DNA from: a bacterium
Lineage (GTDB): Bacteria > Chloroflexota > Dormibacteria > Aeolococcales > Bog-877
Direction of reading: 5' to 3'
DNA length: 64,000 nucleotides
NCBI GenBank assembly: GCA_021791415.1
Contig: JAJYWQ010000050.1
Span: 42,328-106,327 of the forward strand
Below are positions 1 through 7,930 of this stretch, piece by piece; positions within the stretch are counted from its first letter, which is position 1; each line of letters starts with the position of its first letter. Made by a program: the position numbers and the translations under genes. Under the pieces are notes generated by a model that ran no database searches, was not told where the DNA came from, and worked only from the letters and a program-made list of their open reading frames with translations.

Positions 1-143
1 CAGCCGAACCCGTCGGACCTCCCAGTGGCGTGTGAGGGTGGCCGGAGAGCGCTTGCTGGGGCCGGTGGGCACGCCCAACCGGAGCGCAGGGTCATCTCTG
101 CAAGGGCGTCGACAACCGTCGGGTGAGCGTCCGAGGAGTCGCC

Positions 144-1235
144 CTAGGGCGCCAGCCGCTCCGCCAGGAACTGAATCCCCACGGGATAGCGGTACTCGAT
201 TCCTCCGTGCCCGCCCTCGAAGAGTTCGACCCGCACGTCCCCCAAACCCGCGCGCCTCAGCTCCGCCGCCACCGCCGTGGCCCCGACCTCCAGGCTGTAC
301 TCGTCGTGCCGCCCGCCGTCCAGGTAGGCCGCCTTGAGGCTCTTGGCCGTGCCGGGGTCGGCGGCCACCATCCGGACCGGGTCCTTCTCCAGCCACCGGG
401 CCCACACCTCCGGGCGCATGGCCCCCGTGGCCAGGTCGAAGGGCAGCTCCGGCGTTCCGTCGGGGGCGGCGGAGTAGCAGGCCGCCATGCAGTAGGAGTT
501 GACGAGGACCCCGTCCTCGGGCCGGCTGGTCCCCTCCCGCGAGCGGAAGTCGCTCCAGAACCGCTCAAAGGAGCCCTGGTAGTTGTCCCGCAGGGCGCGC
601 ACCACCTGGGGGAACTCGGGGAGGTAGCAGTACTCGAAGAGGGCGTCCCCGGCGTGGCTGGCGAAGGCGCTGAAGAGGTCGGGGCGCAGAAGTGGGGTGA
701 CCATCGCCCCGTAGCCGCCGCTCGACTTGCCCGCCACCCCCCGGTGCTCGCGGGCGGCCAGGGTCCGGAACTCCCGGTCGACCAGGGGCACCACCTCGTC
801 GCAGAGGTAGGTGTGGTACCTGCCGGTGCCCGCGGAGTCGAGGAACTGGCTCCCTCCGAGGGAGGTCCAGCAGTCCACGAACACCAGAAGACATGGCGGG
901 GTGGCAGGGTCGCTGAGCAGCCCGTCGTACAGCTCAAGGGGCGTGCGGCGGAAGGCTGAGCGATTGCGCCACATGTCGATCTGCCCGGTCATCCCCTGAA
1001 GCAGGTAGACGACAGGGAATCGCCGGCCGGTGTCCTGCTGGTAGGCGGGTGGGAGGTACACCCAGAGGGGCCGGCGAGACGGATCGTGCAGGTGGTTGCC
1101 CTCCAGCGCCCGGCTGGTCAGGACCAGTTCCACCAGCTCTCCGCGGAGTGGATGAGCCCACGGTGGACCCTCGTACCGCCCTCTCTCAAGTAGCGGCGGA
1201 CGACCGGGTTCCCCGGCGGCGAAGTCCTGGCCCAC
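144..1235 (-). CDS. Alpha/beta-hydrolase, esterase D / enterochelin-esterase-like
   Basis: Predicted serine esterase of about 363 aa; the substrate cannot be read from sequence. The hydrolase core begins near LWVYLPP (residue 57). The nucleophile elbow is GKSSGG with Ser171, a likely acid lies in LDGGRHDE near residue 310, and the catalytic His is in GGHGGIEY near residue 343. I chose the GTG at 1233-1235 because a TATCCT hexamer ends exactly 6 nt upstream, the leaderless spacing seen at many genes in this window. The open frame continues to 1637, but that extension is Pro/Arg-rich and overlaps the next gene, so I leave it out. No signal peptide is visible. The family call is firm; the start is moderately sure. 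Confidence 0.8.
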   Translation of the reverse strand: MGQDFAAGEPGRPPLLERGRYEGPPWAHPLRGELVELVLTSRALEGNHLHDPSRRPLWVYLPPAYQQDTGRRFPVVYLLQGMTGQIDMWRNRSAFRRTPLELYDGLLSDPATPPCLLVFVDCWTSLGGSQFLDSAGTGRYHTYLCDEVVPLVDREFRTLAAREHRGVAGKSSGGYGAMVTPLLRPDLFSAFASHAGDALFEYCYLPEFPQVVRALRDNYQGSFERFWSDFRSREGTSRPEDGVLVNSYCMAACYSAAPDGTPELPFDLATGAMRPEVWARWLEKDPVRMVAADPGTAKSLKAAYLDGGRHDEYSLEVGATAVAAELRRAGLGDVRVELFEGGHGGIEYRYPVGIQFLAERLAP

Positions 1236-1241
1236 CCCCTG

Positions 1242-1247
1242 AGGATA
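1242..1247 (-). promoter_or_regulatory. -10 element, leaderless promoter of esterase gene
   Basis: TATCCT on the minus strand, 6 nt (CAGGGG) before the GTG at 1235. No clear -35 is seen. The spacing implies transcription starting at or next to the start codon. Confidence 0.5.
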
Positions 1248-1482
1248 GGGCGTGACAGCAGGCGCGGTCGAGTGCCCGTCGGTCGCGCACAAGGCGAGAC
1301 CCAAGCCGAGCCCGGAGAGCGGCGAGGCTCGGTGACCGGGCGGACACCCCTTACGCGGGTCGCGAGGGCTCGATGCCCGCCGCCTGCCGGCGATGGGGGG
1401 AGGAGCGCCGCGGCGCCTGGACTGTGTCGGCGTCAGGCGCCGCGGGCGGCTCCAGGACTTGGCTGGGGGCGGCCCCCAGAAC

Positions 1483-2064
1483 TCAGTCGGGTGTGGGAAC
1501 GAAGCTGGGCCGGCCCTTCCCGGCCGAGGTCGGCAGGGAGGCGGGGCGACCCTTCCCGGGTGGGGTGGGGAGGGAGCTGGGACGGCCGTGCCCCTTTGGC
1601 GACGGCATGGGATTGGGAGTGCCTGACGCGTTGGCATGCGCAGCCCGCTCCGTCTGGCCGTGGGTCTTGGCGATGGCGCTGATGCATCGGCCCACGTTGT
1701 GCTGGCCCTCCGACCCCGGGGTCATCCCTCCGCCCGACGGCAGGTACTGGGCCTTGCACCCGTTGGGCCCTTGAAGGGCTGCCACCACGTCCTGCCCCCA
1801 GGTCACGGGGCTGACGCTGTGGGTGACCAAGGTGGCGGCGGTGCCTCCCCCGACCGCGGCCGCGGCCAGCGTGATACCGGCCGCCGCCTTGAGTGAGAGA
1901 CCGGCGAGAAACTGGGGCAGCAGCGACATATGGCGTCCTCCCTGCAGCGCCAGGGAGCGGTACCGTGGCGCCGGCGGCGCCAGCCGCCCGACGTTCAACT
2001 GCTGCTGGTGGAGCTCTTGCGCCAGCAGCCGGTCGAGGTCCGGACCGCTACTTCCCTGGGGCAT
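1483..2064 (-). CDS. Single-pass membrane protein with C-terminal KGRPxSLPT-type repeats, downstream of an ECF sigma factor
   Basis: Unrecognised protein of about 193 aa. It has a short cytoplasmic N-terminus, one hydrophobic segment near residues 52-80 (LAGLSLKAAAGITLAAAAVG), then an outside part ending in three tandem 12-13-residue repeats built on GRPSSLPTPPGK, GRPASLPTSAGK and GRPSFVPTP. The ATG at 2064 overlaps the sigma-factor stop (2048) by 17 nt. An alternative ATG at 1929 has a stronger GGGAGG ribosome-binding site and would start just before the membrane segment. Its place behind the sigma gene and its topology suggest an anti-sigma or sigma-linked role, but no anti-sigma domain can be recognised. 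Confidence 0.55.
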   Translation of the reverse strand: MPQGSSGPDLDRLLAQELHQQQLNVGRLAPPAPRYRSLALQGGRHMSLLPQFLAGLSLKAAAGITLAAAAVGGGTAATLVTHSVSPVTWGQDVVAALQGPNGCKAQYLPSGGGMTPGSEGQHNVGRCISAIAKTHGQTERAAHANASGTPNPMPSPKGHGRPSSLPTPPGKGRPASLPTSAGKGRPSFVPTPD

Positions 2065-2662
2065 CTTCACCAGAGGAAACGCCCCTGGTCGACGTATCAA
2101 CCATCCCAGCTCCATACTCACTTCCCAGCCGAGCCCGGAGCCGGGCCTTGGCGGCGGCCAGCCGGGAAGCCACCGTCTGCTCGGGGACCCTGAGGGCGAC
2201 GGCTATCTCCCGATTGGAGTAGCCGTGAAGGTGGCGCAGGACGATCACCGCAGCCTGCTTGGGGGGGAGGCCGGCCAGCTCCCTCGTGAGGACCGATCCC
2301 TCCGGGGCGGTGGGGTCAGGACCAGCTGCCGGCAGGCCGAGCCGCCGCACCAGCTCACCGACCTGGCGCAACCGCTCGCGGCGGCGATGGGAGACGGCCA
2401 CGTTGATGGCGATCCTATGGAGCCAGGCTTCCGCCGGCGCCACCTCCCGCCATCTCGGCCAGGCCCTGTAGGCCCGCACGAAGGCCTCCTGAGCGCAATC
2501 TTCGGCGGCCTCGCGGTCGTGCAGCATCCCCACCAGGGTCGCCAGGATCCGGGGGTACGCCACCCGGTAGAGGCGGTCGAAGTCCTCGTCGTTCCCGGGC
2601 CGGTACGGCGCGGCTCCGGGCTCCCCGGACGGCGGGTCGGGCGGAGCCGCTGGGGTGGTCAA
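2048..2662 (-). CDS. ECF RNA polymerase sigma factor (sigma-70 family)
   Basis: Extracytoplasmic-function sigma factor, 204 aa, directing RNA polymerase to alternative promoters. Region 2 spans about residues 26-95 (DFDRLYRVAYPRILATLVG, then DCAQEAFVRAYRAWPRW and AWLHRIAINVA). Region 4 lies at about 125-178, with the HTH around HGYSNREIAVALRVPEQTVASRL. Region 3 is absent, as is normal for ECF factors. The first 22 residues are a Pro/Gly-rich extension. The TTG at 2662 is the first plausible start. The next gene on the same strand overlaps its 3' end and encodes a small membrane protein that could be its regulator. The signal it answers to is unknown. Confidence 0.9.
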   Translation of the reverse strand: MTTPAAPPDPPSGEPGAAPYRPGNDEDFDRLYRVAYPRILATLVGMLHDREAAEDCAQEAFVRAYRAWPRWREVAPAEAWLHRIAINVAVSHRRRERLRQVGELVRRLGLPAAGPDPTAPEGSVLTRELAGLPPKQAAVIVLRHLHGYSNREIAVALRVPEQTVASRLAAAKARLRARLGSEYGAGMVDTSTRGVSSGEDAPGK

Positions 2663-2718
2663 CGAGCGCGGGCCATCGCCATAGAAACGCTCCAGCTTCC
2701 CAGTTCACCCAGGATGGG

Positions 2719-3333
2719 TCAGTCGAGAAGTGGAACAAAGCGGCAGGGCCCGAGCGCCTCTCGGTGCCACTCTCCGCCGCCGCCAAGGCGGAGCCGCACC
2801 AGCTCCTGCTCCTCCGGGCCACCGAGGGGCGCCAGGAAAGCGCCACCCTGGGCCACCTGCGCGAGGAGCGCCTCGGGCACCGTCCCAGCCGCGGCCGAGA
2901 TCACCACCGCCTGGAACGGGGCCCGGTCCGGGGCCCCCCTGCGGCCATCCTGGCAGCGCACCTCGACCTTCCCCACCCCTGCCCGGCTCAGGTTGTGACG
3001 GGCGGTCGCGGCCAGCTCGGGGATGAGCTCCAGGGTCACCACCTCGGAAGCTCCCGCGGCGCGGAGCACCGCGGCCATGTAGCCGCTCCCGGCACCCACC
3101 TCCAGCACCCGGGCTCCCGAGAGCGGCAGCAGCGCCGCCACCATCACCCCCACCATCTCCGGCTGGGAGCAGGTCTGCCCCCAGCCGATCGCCAGCGGCC
3201 GGTTCTGGTAGGCGAGCGGCTGCTCCCGGGCCGGCAGGAAGAGCTCCCGCGGGACCCGGCGCAAGGCCGCCCTCGCCGCCGGAGGGAGGACCGGCGCGAG
3301 CCGCTCCCACAGCTGCTCGCGCTCCGCCCTCAG
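2719..3333 (-). CDS. pcm: Protein-L-isoaspartate O-methyltransferase
   Basis: Repairs L-isoaspartyl residues in damaged proteins using S-adenosylmethionine. Visible motifs are VPRELFLP (about 28-34), the family block RPLAIGWGQTCSQPEMV (45-61) and the SAM-binding motif VLEVGAGSGY (77-86). The C-terminal half after KVEVRCQDG is normal, and the total of about 204 aa fits the family. It is the last gene of the gcv operon. No ATG or GTG precedes the conserved N-terminus. The only start that keeps it is CTG at 3331-3333, in a CTGA overlap with the stop of the upstream lipoprotein. A TTG at 3264 would remove about 23 residues and begin within the VPRELF block. Confidence 0.88.
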   Translation of the reverse strand: MRAEREQLWERLAPVLPPAARAALRRVPRELFLPAREQPLAYQNRPLAIGWGQTCSQPEMVGVMVAALLPLSGARVLEVGAGSGYMAAVLRAAGASEVVTLELIPELAATARHNLSRAGVGKVEVRCQDGRRGAPDRAPFQAVVISAAAGTVPEALLAQVAQGGAFLAPLGGPEEQELVRLRLGGGGEWHREALGPCRFVPLLD

Positions 3334-4043
3334 CCGGCGCTCAGGATCTGGAGGCAGTGGTTGACGTCCTCGCTGTAAAGGTCGGTTGGCACCCGGGCCG
3401 GGACCGCGCCCCGCCCCACGGGCATGAAGAAGCCGTACTGGGGGGTGGGGTTGACCAGCGCCAGCGGGATGCCCCGGCGCACCGGGGGAAAGACGGCCAG
3501 GAGCCAGACGGCGGCCCCGGGGTTGACGTCCGCCGAGCAGAGGTCCAGCCGGTTGCTGGAGAGGACCAGGATCGGCCGGATCGGGTCGTAGTAGCTGAGC
3601 TGCACCTGGCTGCGGGCCCCTGCGGGCACCAGGTGCAAGGTGCCGCCGTTGGCGGCGGTGGTCTCCAGCACCACCTGGGTGAGGCCGACGCCGCAGGTGG
3701 ACGCCCCCGGGTTCCGGGCCAGGGCCACCACCTCCAGCAGTGGACCCAGCCCCGCCAGCTGGCGTGCGTCCCGGGCCTCGGGCCCGGAGAGGAGGGGGAG
3801 GATGTCGGCCAGGGGCACCTGGCGGCTGTAGTAGAAGGCGATGCTGCTGTGATCCACGTAGAAGCCGCCGTCGGGGCTGCAGGCGGCACTCCCCTCGCTC
3901 ACCGGCCGGGCGTGCGAGCTGACCGGGAGCTGGCCGGTCAGCGCCCGCTGAGCGCCGGCGGCGCTGGTGACGCCGGCCCCGCAGGCCGAGAGGGTGAGGG
4001 CCAGCAGAACCAACGCCCCCACCCCCCGTCGGGGGAAGAACAC
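3330..4043 (-). CDS. Putative lipoprotein of unknown function
   Basis: Lipoprotein of about 237 aa. From the GTG at 4043 it has a short basic n-region (FFPRRG), a hydrophobic core and a lipobox LTLSAC with the lipidated Cys near residue 21. The mature part has scattered Cys residues (for example CSPDGGFYVDHSS and CGVGLTQVV) and no domain I recognise. The start lies 2 nt after the pyrE stop (4046), so it is co-transcribed with pyrE, and its stop overlaps the pcm start. The longer frame to 4178 only overlaps pyrE and would bury the signal peptide. It is probably an outer-face, membrane-anchored protein. Confidence 0.75.
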   Translation of the reverse strand: MFFPRRGVGALVLLALTLSACGAGVTSAAGAQRALTGQLPVSSHARPVSEGSAACSPDGGFYVDHSSIAFYYSRQVPLADILPLLSGPEARDARQLAGLGPLLEVVALARNPGASTCGVGLTQVVLETTAANGGTLHLVPAGARSQVQLSYYDPIRPILVLSSNRLDLCSADVNPGAAVWLLAVFPPVRRGIPLALVNPTPQYGFFMPVGRGAVPARVPTDLYSEDVNHCLQILSAG

Positions 4044-4045
4044 GG

Positions 4046-4630
4046 CTACGGCCGCCCCCCCGGGGCGGGAGATCCGGCGAGCAGCTCCGAGCGGGTGAAG
4101 ATGGCCCGGAGCCGATGGCCGGCGGCCTCCACCCGCTCCCGGCCGCCCTCCTCCCGGTCCAGCAGGGTGTACAGGCATACCACCCGGGCGCCCGCCGCCT
4201 GCACCCGCTCGGCGGCCGCGAGCAGTGAGCCGCCGCTGGTGAGGGCGTCGTCGACGACGGCCACCGGCTGGCCCGGGGTCGGGGGAGGGCCGGCGAACTC
4301 CCCGCCCACCCCGTGCTCCTTGGTGCCCTTGCGGACGATGAACGCCGCCACCCGCGGGCCCCCGTCCAGGGCGCTGCAGAGCGCGACGGCGGTGACCATG
4401 GGGTCTGCGCCCAGGGTGGGCCCGCCAACCGCCTGTGCGCCATCCTCGCGGGCGAACTCCAGCAGCGCCCTCCCCACCAGGAGGGCCCCGACCGGGTCCA
4501 GGGTCACCAGCCGGCCGTCGAAGTAGTAGGGGCTCCGACGGCCACTGGTCAGGAGGAAGTCCCCCACCCTGAAGGCCCGGTCCAGCATCAGCCGGAGAAG
4601 CGTCTGCCGCTCCTCGGCGCTGAGCGGCAT
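4046..4630 (-). CDS. pyrE: Orotate phosphoribosyltransferase
   Basis: Transfers phosphoribose from PRPP to orotate to give OMP in de novo pyrimidine synthesis. The protein is 194 aa, normal for the family. Family marks are FLLTSGRRSPYYFDGR (about residues 25-40), IVRKGTKEHG (about 99-108) and the PRPP-binding loop VAVVDDALTSGGSLL (about 123-137). The ATG at 4628-4630 shares one base with the gcvPB stop (TGATG), so translation is probably coupled to the glycine-cleavage genes. Glycine-derived one-carbon units feed nucleotide synthesis, which may explain the pairing, although orotate itself does not need them. Confidence 0.95.
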   Translation of the reverse strand: MPLSAEERQTLLRLMLDRAFRVGDFLLTSGRRSPYYFDGRLVTLDPVGALLVGRALLEFAREDGAQAVGGPTLGADPMVTAVALCSALDGGPRVAAFIVRKGTKEHGVGGEFAGPPPTPGQPVAVVDDALTSGGSLLAAAERVQAAGARVVCLYTLLDREEGGRERVEAAGHRLRAIFTRSELLAGSPAPGGRP

Positions 4631-6114
4631 CAGCCGCCGGTCGGGGGCCGCCAGCGCAGCACCAGGTGGCGCGCGGCGCGCACCTCGTCCACCCGCCCGA
4701 CCGGGGCCTGGTGCGGCGCCGAGAGCAGGGCCTCGGGGTCCCGTCCCCCCTCCTCCACTATCAGGCGCACTACCTCCGCCAGGTCGTCAAGGGAGCGCTT
4801 GGACTCGGTCTCGGTCACTTCGAACATCATCGCCTCGGGGACGGTGCTGGGGAAGTAGACGGTGGGCGGATGGACCCCGTAGTCGATCATCCGCTTGGCG
4901 ATGTCCAGGGCCCTCAGCTCCCGGTGGGCCGAGCGCTTGGGAGTGGCCACGAACTCATGGAAAGTGTCGGTCTCCAGCTGGGTGGGCAGGACCTGGCGCA
5001 GGCGGGCGCGCAGGTAGCGGCTGTTGAGCACCGCATCCCGGGCGACCTCTCCGATCTCGTTCCCATAGGCCAGGATGTAGGCATACGCCCGGACCAGCAT
5101 CCCGAAGTTGCCGAAGTAGGCCCGGACCTTGCCCACGCTCTGGGGGAGGTCGGAGTCGAGGAGGTAGCCGTCCCCCTGGCGGCGGATCCTCGGGACGGGG
5201 AGGTAGGGCTCCAGCTCGGCCCGCACCCCCACCGGACCGGCGCCCGGCCCGCCCCCGCCGTGAGGCGTGGAGAAGGTCTTGTGGAGGTTCAGGTGGACCA
5301 CGTCGAAGCCCATGTCCCCGGGCCGGGCCACCCCCACCAGGGCGTTGAGGTTGGCGCCGTCGTAGTAGACCAGCGCTCCCGCGCGGTGAGCCATCTCCGC
5401 CATCTCCTCGATGGAGCGCTCGAAGATGCCGAGGGTGTTGGGGTTGGTGAGCATCACCGCCGCCACCTCAGGGCCGAGTTTGGCCCGGAGGTCTTCCAGG
5501 TCCACCGTGCCGTCCGGCGAGCTGGCCACCGTCTCCACCTGGAAACCGAGCTGGGCGGCACTCGCCGGGTTGGTGCCGTGGGCGGTGTCCGGCACGATCA
5601 CCTTGATCCGCGAGTGGTCCCCCCGGCTGCGATGGTGGGCCTGGATCATGCGGAGGCCGGTCCACTCCCCGTGGGCCCCGGCGGCCGGCTGCAGCGAGAC
5701 GGCGTCCATCCCGGTGATCTCGCAGAGAAGTCGCTCCAGCCCCCACATCAGCTCCAGAGCCCCCTGGATCGAGTCCACCGGCTGCCAGGGATGCAGGTCG
5801 GCGAACCCCGGAAGGGCCGCCAACCGTTCGTTGATGGCGGGGTTGTACTTCATGGTGCAGGACCCCAGCGGGTAGCCGCCCTGCTGCAGGTTGTGGTTGC
5901 GCCGCGCCAGCCGGCCGAAGTGTCTGGCCAGGTCGGGCTCGCTCACCTGGGGGATGTGGGCGGGAACCCGGCGGCGCCAGCGCTCCGGGATCGCCTCGTC
6001 GGCGCCCGGGCCGGGCACCCCCGCCGCGGGAAGCCTGGGGCCCGAGCCAGCCTCCTTAGCGATCTCAAAGACCAGGGGCTCCTCCCCCGCCCACGCCGGC
6101 TGAGGGCCGCTCAC
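4630..6114 (-). CDS. gcvPB: Glycine dehydrogenase (decarboxylating) subunit 2, P-protein beta
   Basis: PLP-bearing half of the two-subunit P-protein, which decarboxylates glycine and passes aminomethyl to the lipoyl arm of GcvH. The protein is 494 aa. The PLP lysine is Lys279 in HLNLHKTFSTPHGGGGPG (274-291). Other family blocks are GSCTMKYNPAINE (84-96), LQPAAGAHGEWTG (151-163) and DTAHGTNPASA (176-186). The GTG at 6112-6114 overlaps the gcvPA stop as GTGA. All expected motifs are intact, so it should be active with GcvPA. Confidence 0.97.
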   Translation of the reverse strand: MSGPQPAWAGEEPLVFEIAKEAGSGPRLPAAGVPGPGADEAIPERWRRRVPAHIPQVSEPDLARHFGRLARRNHNLQQGGYPLGSCTMKYNPAINERLAALPGFADLHPWQPVDSIQGALELMWGLERLLCEITGMDAVSLQPAAGAHGEWTGLRMIQAHHRSRGDHSRIKVIVPDTAHGTNPASAAQLGFQVETVASSPDGTVDLEDLRAKLGPEVAAVMLTNPNTLGIFERSIEEMAEMAHRAGALVYYDGANLNALVGVARPGDMGFDVVHLNLHKTFSTPHGGGGPGAGPVGVRAELEPYLPVPRIRRQGDGYLLDSDLPQSVGKVRAYFGNFGMLVRAYAYILAYGNEIGEVARDAVLNSRYLRARLRQVLPTQLETDTFHEFVATPKRSAHRELRALDIAKRMIDYGVHPPTVYFPSTVPEAMMFEVTETESKRSLDDLAEVVRLIVEEGGRDPEALLSAPHQAPVGRVDEVRAARHLVLRWRPPTGG

Positions 6115-7466
6115 GCCATCACCTCGGCCGGACGGGCCCCCTGGACCACCCCGAGCAGCGCGGCCCTGTACCGATCGATGGCGCCAGGCGAGGACATCTC
6201 GGTGGCGCAGACCAAGATCCGGTTCCCCTCCAGAGGATGGCCGGCGAGGATGCCCTCCTCGGCCAGCCGGCGGCAGACCTCCGCTCCGGGCAGCGGCGTC
6301 TCCAGGACGAACTCCCAGAGGAACTCCCCGGGGAGGGGAAGCCGGCAGCCCGGAAGTTCGGAGAGCAGCTGGGCAAGCCGGTGGGCCCGCCGGTAGGAGA
6401 TTTCGGCCACCTGGCGCAGGCCGGCCGACCCCATCTTGGCGAGATAGGCAGTCGCCGCCAGAGCCATGAGCGCGTGGTTGGTGCAGATGTTGGAGGTCGC
6501 CCGCTCCCTGCGGATGTGCTGCTCGCGCGTCTGCAGAGTGAGGGTGTAGGCCCGGCCGCCGCGGCTGTCGACGGTGAGGCCCACCAGCCGTCCCGGCATG
6601 CGCCGAACCAGCTCCTGCCGGCAGGCCAGCAGCCCGACGGTGGGCCCTCCCAGCTGCGGGGGGATTCCCAGCTGCTGGCCGTCCCCGGCGGCCAGGTCCG
6701 CGCCCTCGGCGCCGGGAGGCTGGACCACGGCGGCGGCCACCGGGTCCGCGGCCACGAGACCGAGGGCGCCCTTGGCATGGGCCAGCTCCATCAACTCCGC
6801 CACCGGCTCCAACTGGCCGAAGAAGTTGGGCTGGGGGACCGCCAGCACGGCCGCCGGTGAGGCGGCGAGCGCCGCCTCGGCCCGAGACAGGTCCGTCGTT
6901 CCGGACGCGGACGAGGGGAGCAGCTCCAGCTCCGCGCCCCGGCCGTCCGCGTAGGTCTGGAGCACCCTAAGGGCCTCCGGGTGCAGCGTCGAGGCGGCCA
7001 GGATCCGGGCCCGCCCGGTATGGGCCACCGCCAGCAGCGCCCCCTCGGCGACCGCCGTGGCGCCGTCGTACATGGAGGCGTTGGCCACATCCAGGTCGTA
7101 CAGCTCTGCCACCATCGATTGGAACTCGAAGATGGTCTGCAGGTACCCCTGACTGGCCTCCGCCTGGTAGGGCGTGTAGGCGGTGTAGAACTCCGGGCGG
7201 GCGATCGTGGCCAGCACCACTGCTGGGATGAAGCGGGAGTAGATACCCGCTCCCAGGAAGCAATCCCACCGGGCAAGCTCCCGGTTGCGGCGCGCCAGCC
7301 GCTCCAGCTCGGCGGCCAGCTCCGGCTCGCTCAGCGGCTCGGGAAGATCGAGACGGCGGCCCAGAAGGTGGCGGGGCACCTCGCGGAACAGCTCGTCCAC
7401 CGACCTGGCGCCGATCTCGGCCAGCATCTCGGCGCGCTCCGTCTCGGTGTTGGGCAGGTAGGCCAT
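6111..7466 (-). CDS. gcvPA: Glycine dehydrogenase (decarboxylating) subunit 1, P-protein alpha
   Basis: Partner subunit of GcvPB, 451 aa, as usual for split P-proteins. The N-terminus MAYLPNTETERAEMLAEIG and the block FLGAGIYSRFIPAVV are typical, as are YTPYQAEASQGYLQTIFEFQ and the C-terminal region around RATSNICTNHALMALAA. The ATG at 7466 has a TGAGGAA ribosome-binding site 6 nt upstream. It follows gcvH after 38 nt, a gap too small for a glycine riboswitch. The split-subunit type is common in Terrabacteria and thermophiles, whereas many proteobacteria have a fused GcvP. Confidence 0.96.
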   Translation of the reverse strand: MAYLPNTETERAEMLAEIGARSVDELFREVPRHLLGRRLDLPEPLSEPELAAELERLARRNRELARWDCFLGAGIYSRFIPAVVLATIARPEFYTAYTPYQAEASQGYLQTIFEFQSMVAELYDLDVANASMYDGATAVAEGALLAVAHTGRARILAASTLHPEALRVLQTYADGRGAELELLPSSASGTTDLSRAEAALAASPAAVLAVPQPNFFGQLEPVAELMELAHAKGALGLVAADPVAAAVVQPPGAEGADLAAGDGQQLGIPPQLGGPTVGLLACRQELVRRMPGRLVGLTVDSRGGRAYTLTLQTREQHIRRERATSNICTNHALMALAATAYLAKMGSAGLRQVAEISYRRAHRLAQLLSELPGCRLPLPGEFLWEFVLETPLPGAEVCRRLAEEGILAGHPLEGNRILVCATEMSSPGAIDRYRAALLGVVQGARPAEVMA

Positions 7467-7504
7467 GACCGTTCCTCAGAACTTCAAGCTTCGGATGGCG
7501 GCGC

Positions 7505-7894
7505 TCAGTGGGAGTCGCTCTCCGCGAAGGCATCGTACGCCTGGGCGTCGAGAAGGTCGGTCGGAATCTCGCCCTCCAGCCGTACTCGGAGAAGCCAGCC
7601 CGCGCCCTGAGGGTCCTGGTTGACCACCTCCGGAGCGGACACCGCCGCCTGATTCACCTCCACAACCTCGCCGCTGACCGGGGAGTAGAGGTCGCTGGCG
7701 GCCTTGACCGACTCGACTGCGCCGAAGCGCTGTCCGGCGGAGAGGTGCGCCCCGGCCGCGGGGAGCTCCAGGAAGATGACATCGCCGAGCTGGGCCTGGG
7801 CGTGGTCGCTGATGCCGATCACCGCCTCTCCCGCCCCCTCGGGGCGCACCCACTCGTGGGTTCTGGTGAAGCGGACAGGGCTGGGGTCAGACAC
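7505..7894 (-). CDS. gcvH: Glycine cleavage system H protein
   Basis: Lipoyl carrier of the glycine-cleavage complex, 129 aa, the usual size. The lipoylated residue is Lys64 in FGAVESVKAASDLYSPVSGE (58-77), with the lipoyl-domain pattern THEWVRPEG at the N-terminus. The GTG at 7894 is preceded by GGAGG with a 7-nt spacer, a good leadered start inside the operon. It lies between gcvT (36 nt upstream) and gcvPA. The dihydrolipoamide dehydrogenase (L protein) and lipoylation enzymes are not in this window and must be encoded elsewhere. Confidence 0.97.
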   Translation of the reverse strand: MSDPSPVRFTRTHEWVRPEGAGEAVIGISDHAQAQLGDVIFLELPAAGAHLSAGQRFGAVESVKAASDLYSPVSGEVVEVNQAAVSAPEVVNQDPQGAGWLLRVRLEGEIPTDLLDAQAYDAFAESDSH

Positions 7895-7930
7895 GGGGGC
7901 ACCTCCTCTCGATTGCCGGACGCTGGACGC

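Noticed and set aside
4666..6396. Long plus-strand frame over gcvPB
   Set aside because: Antisense shadow; the minus-strand frame encodes a complete P-protein subunit.
7895..7930. Search for a glycine riboswitch before gcv genes
   Set aside because: The gaps in the gcv operon are under 40 nt and the first gene is leaderless, so there is no room for one.
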